Origin: Pseudarthrobacter sp. GA104
GTDB taxonomy: Bacteria; Actinomycetota; Actinomycetes; Actinomycetales; Micrococcaceae
NCBI RefSeq assembly: GCF_009741265.1
Contig: NZ_WOWL01000001.1
Coordinates: forward strand, 1,860,001-1,924,000
Direction: 5' to 3'
Length of the DNA stretch: 64,000 bases
Positions 53,704 through 63,543 of this stretch are shown piece after piece. Each line of letters opens with the position of its first letter. Position 1 is the first letter of the stretch. The position numbers and the translations under genes are program-made. The notes beneath the pieces were generated by a model. That model did no database searches and was not told the DNA's origin. It was given only the letters and a program-made list of their open reading frames with translations.

Positions 53704-54273
53704 TCAGTACATGTTGCCTGAACCGCTGGTGGTGCCGGCTATGGTGATCCCGATGATGGCCAGCAGCCAGAGCGCACCGTAGCCCAGCAAGCACAGGTAG
53801 CCCAGGACCAGGCCGGCGATGGACATGCCCCTGCCCGCCGGTTCCCGCTTGAGCGCCATGTGTCCGGTGATGATCGCGGCGACCTGCGGCAGCAGGAGCC
53901 AGCCCATGATGACGGAGGCGATCCCGCACACCATGCTGGCAATGCTCAGCGTTTTCGGCTCCGCCTGCATGCCGTAGTACGCCGGCTGGCCATAGGGGCT
54001 GGCAGGCTGGCCGTACGGGCCCGGCTGCTGGGCATAAGGGCTCGGCTGCTGGCCGTACGGCGTCGGGTACCGCCCCGGTCCGCCGTAGGCGTCCTGACCG
54101 GAAGCGCCCTGCCCATAGCCGGCCTGCCCGTAACCGCCCTGCCCGTACTGCGGCTGCGGCTGCGGCGGTGTCCCGCCGGCGGAGGGCGCGGCGAAACGGG
54201 GCGGCTCAAAGCCCGACGGCGCGGCGGACTCGGGCTGTCCGGATTCGGGACGCTGGCTGGGCTGGTCGGACAT
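53704..54273 (-). CDS. DUF4190 membrane protein with Pro/Gly/Tyr-rich tail
   Basis: A 189-residue protein. The first 105 residues are disordered and rich in Gly, Gln, Pro and Tyr, with short repeats of the form GQGGYGQAGYGQG and PYGQPASPYGQPAYYG. They are followed by two helices (about 110-135 and 155-182) that form a DUF4190 domain (SIASMVCGIASVIMGWLLLP, then GRGMSIAGLVLGYLCLLGYG). The start has GGGGGAAAA. Function unknown; such tails often mediate assembly at the membrane. Confidence 0.82.
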   Translation of the reverse strand: MSDQPSQRPESGQPESAAPSGFEPPRFAAPSAGGTPPQPQPQYGQGGYGQAGYGQGASGQDAYGGPGRYPTPYGQQPSPYAQQPGPYGQPASPYGQPAYYGMQAEPKTLSIASMVCGIASVIMGWLLLPQVAAIITGHMALKREPAGRGMSIAGLVLGYLCLLGYGALWLLAIIGITIAGTTSGSGNMY

Positions 54274-54324
54274 GGTTTTCCCCCTTGGATTTTGTTCCAG
54301 CCTACTCCCGGCCGGCTGGGGGAT

Positions 54325-55311
54325 CTATTGTCCCCAGTAGGGCAGGACGTACACCGCAAAGATCACAAAAGCGGCAAGGAGGGCAAGCCTTCCTGCGCCG
54401 GCGGCTCCGTGCTGGCGCGCCGCCGAGCCGGCACCGTGCCGAACCGAATTATGCCGAGCCGAATTGTGCCGCCGGACCGGGCCAAGTCCGGCCGGCATGG
54501 TCCCGGAGGGGTTGTCCCGGACCACCGGACGGGACGGCGAGGCCGCCCTCGGGGCAACACCTGCTGGCCCTGCTTCATCACTTGCGGACGTTCCGGCGGG
54601 CGGAACCGCAGTTCCGGGCCGTATGCTCCGCAGCGCCGTGATGCCGGCTTCCTGTTCGTGGGTCAGCTCCTGGCCGAGGTGTTTGTACAGACCCTCCACG
54701 GCCTGCTGGTCCAGGACCGCAGGCAGGGCTTCTATTGCCCCCACGACGCGGCCGGTTCCGGCCACTGCAACATCCGAGTTCGTCACGCCGAAGAGGTCCG
54801 GCTGGGCAGCCATGCAGATCAAGGGACGCACCAGCCTCCGGTGCGTCGGGGGAACCACGGACGTCACGGCGGCGCACTGGGCCAGCGCCCCCTCCACGGC
54901 CTGGGTCCGGGCGTATCGTCCCTGCCACAGCACGCCGGAGGCAACACGGACCTCCCCGGTCCAGTCCTTGCAATCCACCACAACCACGCCGCCCGGCCCC
55001 ACCAGGACGTGGTCCAGGCTTGCCTTGGGCCGGCCGGGCCAGTGGACATCATGCAGCACGTGCCAGCCCAACGGCACCAGCTCGCCCAGCTTCTCGGCTA
55101 CTGCCGTCGTGCCCTCGGCGCCTGCGTCCTCGGCGCCTGCGTCCCACGGCTTCGTGGAACGCTCCGCTTCGTCGAGCCGGCGCTTGAGCCTGGCCACCCT
55201 CTCCGCGGCCAGCCTGGACTGCTCGGCTGCCCCGTCTCCTGCCCCCATGGCGTCCCTGCTTCCCTGCCGGAAGGACGACGGCGGCCGCCCGCCGTCGTGC
55301 CTTGCTTCCAT
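54325..55311 (-). CDS. NERD-domain protein with C-terminal membrane anchor
   Basis: A 328-residue protein. A basic N-terminal coiled region (RLAAERVARLKRRLDEAERS) precedes the nuclease-related domain at about 70-190. There SLDHVLVGPGGVVVVDCKDW gives the Asp and Lys of a PD-(D/E)XK-like site, with Cys where Thr is common. A long Pro/Ala/His-rich linker (ARHNSVRHGAGSAARQHGAA) leads to a final transmembrane helix. A tandem 15-bp repeat duplicates the residues DAGAE. The ATG at 55311 was chosen; the frame continues 12 codons upstream. A DNA-processing role has been proposed for NERD proteins. Confidence 0.8.
   Translation of the reverse strand: MEARHDGGRPPSSFRQGSRDAMGAGDGAAEQSRLAAERVARLKRRLDEAERSTKPWDAGAEDAGAEGTTAVAEKLGELVPLGWHVLHDVHWPGRPKASLDHVLVGPGGVVVVDCKDWTGEVRVASGVLWQGRYARTQAVEGALAQCAAVTSVVPPTHRRLVRPLICMAAQPDLFGVTNSDVAVAGTGRVVGAIEALPAVLDQQAVEGLYKHLGQELTHEQEAGITALRSIRPGTAVPPAGTSASDEAGPAGVAPRAASPSRPVVRDNPSGTMPAGLGPVRRHNSARHNSVRHGAGSAARQHGAAGAGRLALLAAFVIFAVYVLPYWGQ
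55113..55142. repeat. tandem 15-bp repeat (x2) inside the NERD gene
   Basis: CCTCGGCGCCTGCGT occurs twice in direct succession, at 55113-55127 and 55128-55142. It is in frame and duplicates five residues, so it is a slippage-prone site that does not break the gene. Confidence 0.85.
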
Positions 55312-55480
55312 ACGTTTTGCCGGATTTTTTCGAAGGTAACAGGGCACGCAGGCGGCGGTATATAAGTACTTTCCGGGGCAGTACTCAGGTTGACTACTCG
55401 CTTGATGACGTTATTCCGTCACAGGCCGGACACACCGGCCGCATTCCGGACGGATCGTTTTGACTCCGGCCCCCGTCTGG

Positions 55481-55486
55481 CATGCT
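55481..55486 (+). promoter_or_regulatory. candidate -10 (CATGCT) for leaderless pgm
   Basis: CATGCT ends 6 bases before the pgm ATG at 55493, with TTGACT 15 bases upstream (55460-55465). No ribosome binding site precedes the ATG. The spacing fits a leaderless transcript, but the spacer is short and the first base of the hexamer is not T. Confidence 0.3.
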
Positions 55487-55492
55487 GGTGGC

Positions 55493-57134
<1,642 letters not shown>

Positions 57135-57145
<11 letters not shown>

Positions 57146-57653
57146 GCGGCTCTTCGGTTTCCGGCAGGGTCCACAGGCGCAGGATGCGCCGGACGGTGCG
57201 GTCACCGTCCGGCGCCATGTCCACCAGTGCAATACGGTCAAGCACGACGGCGTCGCCCGGGTTCAGCCGTTTGCCGCCTTGGTGCGAGACATGGGGCCGG
57301 TAGCCTGCCATCGTGTGGGCCGGCGTCAGGATTGTGCCGCCCAGGCTGCCCGCCGCAGCGACCAGCTGCTCGTGCAGGGCCTGCAGGTCCGGCTGGGGCT
57401 GGATGAGGTTCACGGGCACGGAGCCGTTCCGGCCGAAGCCTGCGTCCCCACCCACGGTCAGCCGGGCGCCCAGGGCGGCCATCGCCGGGCCCTCAGCAAG
57501 GCCGGCGATGCGCTCGGCCGCGTCGGCACTGTCCGGGCCGCCGGCGTCGAACCTCACCAGGGTGATGTGCAGCGGCCATTCGCTGCGGGGGAAGACCAGC
57601 CCGTCCGCCACCGGCTCGACGAAGGCCACCAGGACGAGGTTCCGCATCGGCAT
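57135..57653 (-). CDS. 2'-5' RNA ligase-like / 2H phosphoesterase
   Basis: A 172-residue 2H phosphoesterase. The first catalytic motif is [10 protein letters not shown] (His29, Thr31) and the second is [10 protein letters not shown] (His121, Ser123), an H-x-T/H-x-S pair. Family members are RNA ligases or cyclic phosphodiesterases; the native substrate is unknown. ATGs at 57653 and 57647 are both possible starts. A long upstream open frame overlaps the nitroreductase gene and is not coding. Confidence 0.82.
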
Positions 57654-57687
57654 AGCCCCAGTCTGCCACCGCCCCTGCCGACGGGGG

Positions 57688-58293
57688 TCAGACGGTGCGG
57701 ACGACGTCCTCGTAGGCGAACTTGGGCTTGGCTTCGCCCCAGGCGTCTTCGGCGGGCTGGCCGATGTTGACCACCAGGAAGCTCTTCTGGTCCCCGGCGG
57801 GGAAGAACGCTGCGTCGATCGCGCCAAAGTCGGCGCCCGTCATGGGGCCGGCGGCGAACCCGAGGGAACGGACGGCCAGGATGAAGTAGCCGGCCTGCAG
57901 GTGGGCGTTGTTGTTGCCGGTGGCGGCGGCGAGTTCCGGGTTGGCGTCGTACATGGCCTTGGGGGCGTTGTAGCCGGGGAGGAAGGCGTCCCACTGCCCT
58001 GCCCAGTCGGTGTCGTAGCTGAGGATCGCCACCAGCGGGGCGGAAGCCGTCTTGGCGCGGTTGCCCGGCATGAGGGCCTCCACCAGCTTGGCGCGGGCCT
58101 CATCGGAACGGACGTAGGTCACGCGCAGCGGCTGGGAGTTGAAAGCGGTGGGGCCGAACTTGGTCAGCTCGTAGATTGCCTGCGCCTGATCCTCGGTCAC
58201 CTCTCCGGTGAAGGAGTTGGCGGTGCGGGCCTGGGCGAAAATGGCGTCGACGGCGGCCGAATCGATAACCGCTTCTTCGTGGGCAATTGTCAT
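57688..58293 (-). CDS. nitroreductase-family protein, RutE/malonic semialdehyde reductase-like
   Basis: A 201-residue FMN-dependent reductase of the RutE/HadB subgroup. TANSFTGEVTEDQAQAIYEL and KFGPTAFNSQPLRVTYVRS near residues 25-63 form the flavin site. SLGFAAGPMTGADFGAIDAA and KSFLVVNIGQPAEDAWGEAK close it. RutE reduces malonic semialdehyde to 3-hydroxypropionate in pyrimidine breakdown. It is divergent from a uracil/xanthine-type permease, which supports a link to pyrimidine use (inference); no other rut gene is in the window. Confidence 0.85.
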   Translation of the reverse strand: MTIAHEEAVIDSAAVDAIFAQARTANSFTGEVTEDQAQAIYELTKFGPTAFNSQPLRVTYVRSDEARAKLVEALMPGNRAKTASAPLVAILSYDTDWAGQWDAFLPGYNAPKAMYDANPELAAATGNNNAHLQAGYFILAVRSLGFAAGPMTGADFGAIDAAFFPAGDQKSFLVVNIGQPAEDAWGEAKPKFAYEDVVRTV

Positions 58294-58497
58294 GGGCTTA
58301 CCTTTCGCTGCGCCTCCCCGCTTACCGGGGCGGCCTTGTTGCTTTCCATACTTGCAACTTCAACCAGTCCGTCCATCTTCCCGTGACGGCGGGTGACGTC
58401 CGCCACAGCAGCCCGCAACGCGGCGCTGGCGGTATCCTTGTCCCAGTTAATCTTCGCCCTCCGCGGCACCCCCGAAAGCCCCCGAAAGGCCTCCGCC

Positions 58498-59850
58498 ATG
58501 AGCATGCTCGGAATCAAATGGAAGCTGCACGGCACCGGAAAATCGATTAAGCCGGGCCACGTGGTGGCCCCGGATGAGCGGCTGGCCTGGCCGCTCACCA
58601 TCGGCGTGGGCATGCAGCACGTGGTGGCCATGTTCGGCGCCACGTTCCTGGTGCCCATCATCACAGGCATGCCGCCTGCCACCACCTTGTTCTTCTCCGG
58701 CATCGGCACACTGCTTTTCCTGGTGATCACCAAGGGCCGGATTCCCAGCTACCTGGGCTCAAGCTTCGCCTTCATTGCCCCCATCATGGCGTCCCAGCAG
58801 CAGTTCGGCATTCCCGGGGCACTGGGCGGCGTGGTGCTGGCCGGCGCGGCCCTGGCCCTGGTGGGCGCCATTGTGCAGAAGTTCGGCGCAGGCTGGATCA
58901 ACCGGCTGATGCCGCCCATCGTCACGGGCGCCATCGTGGCGCTGATCGGCCTCAACCTTGCCCCCGCCGCAAAAAACAACTTCGACGCCGCGCCCGTCAC
59001 CGCCGTCGTCACGCTGGCCACCATCATCCTGGTCAGCGTCCTGTTCCGCGGGATCCTTGGCCGCCTGAGCATCCTGGTGGGCGTAATAGCGGGCTACCTC
59101 GTGGCCATGCTGCGCGGCGAAGTGAGCTACGCCAAGATGGATGCCGCCGCGTGGATCGGCCTCCCGCAGTTCCAGACCCCTGAATTCCACCTGGGCGTCC
59201 TGGGCCTCTTCGTGCCGGTGGTGCTGGTACTCGTGGCGGAGAACATCGGCCATGTGAAGTCCGTGGCCGCCATGACAGGGCAGAACCTCGACGACGTTTC
59301 CGGCCGCGCGCTGATGGCCGACGGCGCCGCCACCGTCCTGGCAGGCTTCGGCGGCGGCTCCGGCACCACCACCTACGCCGAAAACATCGGCGTCATGGCA
59401 GCCACCAAGGTGTATTCGACGGCGGCCTACTGGGTTGCCGGCATCTTCGCCATCCTGCTGAGCTTCTCCCCGAAATTCGGCGAGCTGATTGCCACTGTCC
59501 CGCCGGGCGTCCTGGGCGGAGCGGCCACCATGCTCTATGGAATGATCGGCATCCTGGGCGTGAAGATCTGGGTCCAGAACAAGGTCAATTTCTCGAATCC
59601 GGTCAACCTGACCACCGCCGCCGTGGCCCTGATCATCGGCATCGCGGACTACACCTGGACCATCGGTGACCTCAAGTTCACGGGCATCGCCCTGGGCTCG
59701 GCAGCGGCCCTGGTGATCTACCACGGCATGAAGGCCATAGCGAAGGCCAGGGGCACCGCGGCCGAGCCCGAGACGGAACAGGCCGGCCTTCCACCCGCCG
59801 TGAAGGCAGCCGTCAACGCCGCCGCCAAGCGGACACCCAAGAGGCGCTAG
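58498..59850 (+). CDS. NCS2-family uracil/xanthine permease
   Basis: A 450-residue nucleobase:cation symporter with 14 expected helices. GMQHVVAMFGATFLVPIITG is the first family block, and TGAIVALIGLNLAPAAKNNF follows. VAENIGHVKSVAAMTGQNLD carries the conserved Glu of the nucleobase site, and FGGGSGTTTYAENIGVMAAT the second half-helix. The second Glu context and length fit UraA/PyrP (uracil) rather than long xanthine permeases. The last 25 residues are a basic Ala-rich cytoplasmic tail. The ATG at 58498 was chosen; the upstream frame lacks homology. It overlaps the convergent SGNH gene by 4 bases. Confidence 0.88.
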   Translation: MSMLGIKWKLHGTGKSIKPGHVVAPDERLAWPLTIGVGMQHVVAMFGATFLVPIITGMPPATTLFFSGIGTLLFLVITKGRIPSYLGSSFAFIAPIMASQQQFGIPGALGGVVLAGAALALVGAIVQKFGAGWINRLMPPIVTGAIVALIGLNLAPAAKNNFDAAPVTAVVTLATIILVSVLFRGILGRLSILVGVIAGYLVAMLRGEVSYAKMDAAAWIGLPQFQTPEFHLGVLGLFVPVVLVLVAENIGHVKSVAAMTGQNLDDVSGRALMADGAATVLAGFGGGSGTTTYAENIGVMAATKVYSTAAYWVAGIFAILLSFSPKFGELIATVPPGVLGGAATMLYGMIGILGVKIWVQNKVNFSNPVNLTTAAVALIIGIADYTWTIGDLKFTGIALGSAAALVIYHGMKAIAKARGTAAEPETEQAGLPPAVKAAVNAAAKRTPKRR

Positions 59851-60719
59851 GCCTTCTTAAGGGACGGCGGCTCGGCGGGCAGGCCGGCCGGATGGCCGGC
59901 CTGGAAATGCCTATGCCCGAACACCGGTCCTGGCTGGGGCCGTTTGGGAGCCAGCGGAGCCGCCGCCGGGTGCCTGACCTGGCGGATGGCCCAGGGAACA
60001 AGGTATTCACGGGCCCATGCCAGGTCCTCGGCCCGGGCTGCCTTCCAGCTGCGCGGCGGGAGCGCCTTGGGCCGCATCGGTTCAAGGCTGTGGGGAACGG
60101 CCAGGGCCTCCAGCACCCCTATGGCTATGGTGTGGTGGCCCAGCGGCGAGAAATGCAGGCGGTCAGGATCCCACATGCCTGGTCCAGTGAGGTCGCGCAG
60201 GCACCACAGGTCAACCATGACGGCGTTGTGCCGGGCGGCCACTATGTACAGGTTCTCGTTGAAGATGGCCACCTTGCCGCGTATCTTGCCGAAGACCGGG
60301 GTGGCGCCCCAATCGGGACCGGCAAAAAGGACCACGGTGGCCCCGGAGCGGGCGAGCTGCTCCACGCCGGCGTCGATCTTCTCGGCAAGCTTGTCCGGGT
60401 CGCTGCGGCGGAACACAATGTCGTTTCCACCAGCGGAGAGCGTCACCAGGTCAGGTTTTGCGGCCAGTGCCGGGCCCACCTGCTGATCCAGGATCTCCCG
60501 CAGCCGCCGGCCCCGGATGGCGAGGTTGGCATAGGCAAAATCCGGCCGTCCAACGCTGAGTTCCTCGGCCACGCGGTCGGCCCAGCCCCGCAGCCCGCCC
60601 TGGTTCTCCGGCTCGGGATCGCCCACCCCCTCGGTGAACGAGTCACCGAGGGCCACAAAGCGGTGCCAGGGATGCTGTATGGCTCCCGACGCCGGCTCCT
60701 CGTGCTTCTGCGCGGTCAT
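59847..60719 (-). CDS. SGNH/GDSL hydrolase
   Basis: A 290-residue esterase or lipase. Block I is FVALGDSFTEGVGD with catalytic Ser27, Gly and Asn of the oxyanion hole are in LSAGGNDIVF near 95-103, and the C-terminal DPDRLHFS supplies Asp186 and His189. No signal peptide is visible, so it is probably cytosolic. The last 60 residues are Pro/His-rich and not part of the fold. The start overlaps the stop of the GAF-ANTAR gene by 4 bases, so it is coupled to it. Confidence 0.87.
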   Translation of the reverse strand: MTAQKHEEPASGAIQHPWHRFVALGDSFTEGVGDPEPENQGGLRGWADRVAEELSVGRPDFAYANLAIRGRRLREILDQQVGPALAAKPDLVTLSAGGNDIVFRRSDPDKLAEKIDAGVEQLARSGATVVLFAGPDWGATPVFGKIRGKVAIFNENLYIVAARHNAVMVDLWCLRDLTGPGMWDPDRLHFSPLGHHTIAIGVLEALAVPHSLEPMRPKALPPRSWKAARAEDLAWAREYLVPWAIRQVRHPAAAPLAPKRPQPGPVFGHRHFQAGHPAGLPAEPPSLKKA

Positions 60720-61618
60720 GCCGTCCTCCCTTCCGCAGGATGAGGTGTGTCCTTGCCCCGTCCGGCCTTCCGGCCGCCCGGTTTTTCCGCCTGCTGGTCC
60801 AGCTCGGCAGGAGGCAGCAGGCGGAAGTCCGCCACGCCGTCGGGCGTTCCCTGCCTCAGCCCCGTGGGCTCCCTGGCGGAATCCCCGGCCCTGGGGCTCT
60901 CCCGGGCGGAGCCGGGCACAACCACGTTCAGGGCTGCGTCGCGCAGGTCGAGTTCGTGGTGCAGCGCCTGGTTCTGCAGGAATCGAAGGGCCCCCTCGCG
61001 GCTTAGCCCGTACTCATCCATGAGGCTGCGCACCGCCAGGTCCACCAGGACCAGGGAGCTTTGCACGACGGCGATCCCCGCCGTTGCCTCGGCGCGCTCC
61101 GCCACCCGCACCACTACCCGCAACGCGCGCGCCAACTGCTGGGCGTAGCTCCTGCTGCGGAGGAGGTCGTCACTTGTGAACGTGTGGGGAAAGGCTGCGT
61201 ACAGGTTGATGGCGGCGCTCGTTCCGCCCTCGGATGCGATGGGTATGGAGAGGAGCGACTGCACCCCGTGGCTGGCGGCCGCACTTGCGTACCCGGGCCA
61301 ACGCCGGTCGCGGCTGACATCGGACAACAGCACAAACTCGCCGCTGCGGATGGCCTCCATGACCGGACCGTCGGCGAACGAGCACTGTTCGCGGTCAGCC
61401 TCGCGCGCCTTTTCCGTTCCCGCGGCGACGGTGCGGGCCTGGCCCAGGCGGAAAAGGGTGGCTGCCCAGCTGATGCCGCGCTGTTCGCCCTTGATGTCCG
61501 CCATGAAGTCACGGGTGACTTCCCAGAGGTAGGTTTCGACATCCTTGCTGTCGAATACCTGTTCCGGGGGTACTGGAAGGGGTCCCCAGCCGAGCTGCCC
61601 TGTTGGTTCAGCGGCCAT
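60716..61618 (-). CDS. GAF and ANTAR domain protein
   Basis: The third GAF-ANTAR protein of the window, 300 residues. The GAF domain is at about 25-165 (EQCSFADGPVMEAIRSGEFV, SVHGVQ-like SHGVQSLLSIPIASEGGTSA). The ANTAR domain is at about 168-235 (IAVVQSSLVLVDLAVRSLMD, then EGALRFLQNQALHHELDL); it is more divergent than in the other two. A charged Gly/Pro-rich tail of about 65 residues follows. The downstream SGNH hydrolase gene is translationally coupled. Confidence 0.78.
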   Translation of the reverse strand: MAAEPTGQLGWGPLPVPPEQVFDSKDVETYLWEVTRDFMADIKGEQRGISWAATLFRLGQARTVAAGTEKAREADREQCSFADGPVMEAIRSGEFVLLSDVSRDRRWPGYASAAASHGVQSLLSIPIASEGGTSAAINLYAAFPHTFTSDDLLRSRSYAQQLARALRVVVRVAERAEATAGIAVVQSSLVLVDLAVRSLMDEYGLSREGALRFLQNQALHHELDLRDAALNVVVPGSARESPRAGDSAREPTGLRQGTPDGVADFRLLPPAELDQQAEKPGGRKAGRGKDTPHPAEGRTA

Positions 61619-62028
61619 GATCCACGCCTTGGTTGAAGCGCTCCGGCCTACTGCAAAACCTGTTTTCTAAGACTACTCCCCCGATCGGTCGAAAGGAGGG
61701 GGAGTCGTCCCGGAACGCTAACCCGCCGGCAGCGTGGAGCATATCGCGGCGGCAGAGCGAACGCTGCGGGGCAGCCACACTTCGCAGCCGCGGCTGCCGG
61801 TTGACTGGTCACTGATGACGACGGCGAACGCGGGCTCGGCCTGTGCGGCAAGGCCCGCGAGGGTTACGGCAAGTTCCGCCGGACGGTTGCATGTGGGCGT
61901 CAGGACGTCCCGGCATGCCGGAGGCCTCCGCCCTGCGGTTCGCCGGGGAACCACAGGGCGGAGGCCTCCATGCGAACTAACTTTCCCAACGCTCGTGGGA
62001 GGCCGCCGCGGACGGCCCCGGAGCGTGC
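61619..62028. other. 410-base stretch without an intact gene
   Basis: It holds a glycosyltransferase family 2 remnant on the minus strand (61718-61954) and otherwise only short frames. The segment next to the acidic protein gene contains no recognisable terminator. Confidence 0.5.
61718..61954 (-). pseudogene. N-terminal remnant of a family 2 glycosyltransferase
   Basis: A 78-codon frame whose middle reads DVLTPTCNRPAELAVTLAGL and then FAVVISDQSTGS. This is the start of a GT2 domain (the usual form is VLIPTCNRP...TLAGL...VVISDQ). The similarity stops after about 45 residues and the frame closes with an unrelated tail. The rest of the roughly 300-residue enzyme is absent, so this is a decayed fragment. 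No ribosome binding site is seen. Confidence 0.6.
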
Positions 62029-62367
62029 TTAGCCGGCGCTGAACTCCTCGCCGTCGTCGTCTTTCGGCGACTTCTCCTGGGGCAGGTCATTGCCGCTGCC
62101 GTCCGGAATTCCGGCAGCTTCCTGCCCTGGCTCGGACGAGACCGGGGCGGATCCCCGGGAGTCGTCGTTGGACTCGTCGATCTCGGCGGCGCTGGAAGGA
62201 AGGTCCATGTCGTGGGGTACCGGATCCCCGCCGGCCTCCGACTGGGGCTCGTTCGTTTCCACGCTGCCCGGGGCGCCCTGGGCTCCTCCCATTTCCTGCT
62301 CAGCGGTGGGGGTGCCGTAGCCGCCCGGGTCCGTTTCGGGCTGCGCGTGCTGGTTTTCCTGCGTCAT
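62029..62367 (-). CDS. acidic disordered hypothetical protein
   Basis: A 112-residue protein rich in Asp, Glu, Ser, Gly and Pro, with no hydrophobic core and therefore likely unstructured. Recognisable blocks are GGYGTPTAEQEMGGAQGAPG and GGDPVPHDMDLPSSAAEIDE, which I associate with a recurring Micrococcaceae protein (recollection only). AGGAGGAAACC precedes the ATG, an excellent ribosome binding site. Stress-related neighbours (GSP39-like SDR) suggest a desiccation or osmotic role, but this is a guess. Confidence 0.65.
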   Translation of the reverse strand: MTQENQHAQPETDPGGYGTPTAEQEMGGAQGAPGSVETNEPQSEAGGDPVPHDMDLPSSAAEIDESNDDSRGSAPVSSEPGQEAAGIPDGSGNDLPQEKSPKDDDGEEFSAG

Positions 62368-62434
62368 GGTTTCCTCCTGTTGTCTGTTCGGATGAAGCTG
62401 GTCTGCTGGGTCCCGTACGGTTTGGGGCCCGGGC

Positions 62435-63334
62435 TTAGAGCCCCTTGCCCCCGGTTACCGGCAGGACTGCCCCCGAAATGTAGGATCCGTCCTCGGAGGC
62501 CAGCAGCACATACGCCGCGGCAAGTTCGGCCGGCTGGCCTGCCCGCCCCAAAGGGGTATCCTGGCCGAATTTCGGGAGCTTATCCGGCCACTCCGTTGCC
62601 GGGATCAGCGGGGTCCAGATGGGGCCGGGCGCCACAGCGTTGACGCGGATGCCCTTGGGACCAAGTTCCTGCGCGAGCGCTTTGGTGAACGCCACCTGCG
62701 CGGCCTTGGTCATGGCGTAATCAATGAGGCCCGGCGACGGGTTGAAGGCCTGGATGGATGCCGTGGTGATGATGGACGCGCCCGGTTTGAGGTGCGGTAC
62801 CGCGGCCCGCGCGGTCCAGAGCAGCGAGTAGAGGTTGGTCTTGAAGACGCGGTCGAATTCCTCGGTGGCCAGGGACTCCAGGCTCTCGCGGTTCTTCTGG
62901 TAGGCCGCGTTGAGCACCACCACGTCCAGCCGCCCAAACCCGGACACGGTTTCCCCGGCAATGCGCGTGCTGAATTCCTCCTCGCGGCCGTCTCCGGCAA
63001 ACAGGAGGACGCGCTGGCCCGCCTTGCGGATCCAGTCCGCGGTGTCCTGCGCATCTTCCTCCTCTTCCGGGAGGTAGGAAATGGCCACATCGGCACCCTC
63101 ACGGGCAAAGGCAATGGCGGCGGCCTTGCCGATTCCGGAATCACCGCCCGTGATGAGGGCCGCCTTGCCCTGAAGCTTCCCGTGCCCCTCGTAGCTCAGT
63201 TCGCCATGGTCGGGCTTGGGTTCCATCGGCGCCGTGAGGCCGGGCTGCTTCTGTTCCTGCTCCGGGAACGGACCCGAGTGGTAGCCGCCCCGCGGATCCT
63301 TTGGCTGGTCTGTCTGCTTGCCTGTGTCGCTCAT
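62435..63334 (-). CDS. SDR-family oxidoreductase, GSP39/YghA-like
   Basis: A 299-residue short-chain dehydrogenase with a 50-residue N-terminal extension typical of general stress protein 39/YghA (YHSGPFPEQEQKQPGL). The NAD(P) motif ALITGGDSGIGKAAAIAF is at about 59-76, VVLNAAYQK follows, the catalytic Ser is in ITTASIQAF, and Tyr/Lys in LIDYAMTKAA. GSYISGAVLPVTGG closes the fold. The natural substrate is not known. The ATG at 63334 was chosen; the frame runs 5 codons further up. Confidence 0.9.
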   Translation of the reverse strand: MSDTGKQTDQPKDPRGGYHSGPFPEQEQKQPGLTAPMEPKPDHGELSYEGHGKLQGKAALITGGDSGIGKAAAIAFAREGADVAISYLPEEEEDAQDTADWIRKAGQRVLLFAGDGREEEFSTRIAGETVSGFGRLDVVVLNAAYQKNRESLESLATEEFDRVFKTNLYSLLWTARAAVPHLKPGASIITTASIQAFNPSPGLIDYAMTKAAQVAFTKALAQELGPKGIRVNAVAPGPIWTPLIPATEWPDKLPKFGQDTPLGRAGQPAELAAAYVLLASEDGSYISGAVLPVTGGKGL

Positions 63335-63543
63335 AGTCCGCCTGCTCACTGTGTCGGTTTTCGAAGAGCTCCGCTGTGCACCGGTCCTTCGAAGCTATCC
63401 CGGCCGGAGGAGCAAAGTCCACCGTTCGGTGCGAATATAATCAGTAAACTTACCAAATGTTGGGACGGGTGCAACGCCAGCCTTGCTTCTGGATCGGGGA
63501 AGAGTAGAAAGGGAACTAAGAGGCTGGCAGTGAAGGAGAAGCA

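Noticed and set aside
55113..55142. CRISPR-like repeat
   Set aside because: It is a single in-frame tandem duplication of 15 bases with no spacer, inside a gene.
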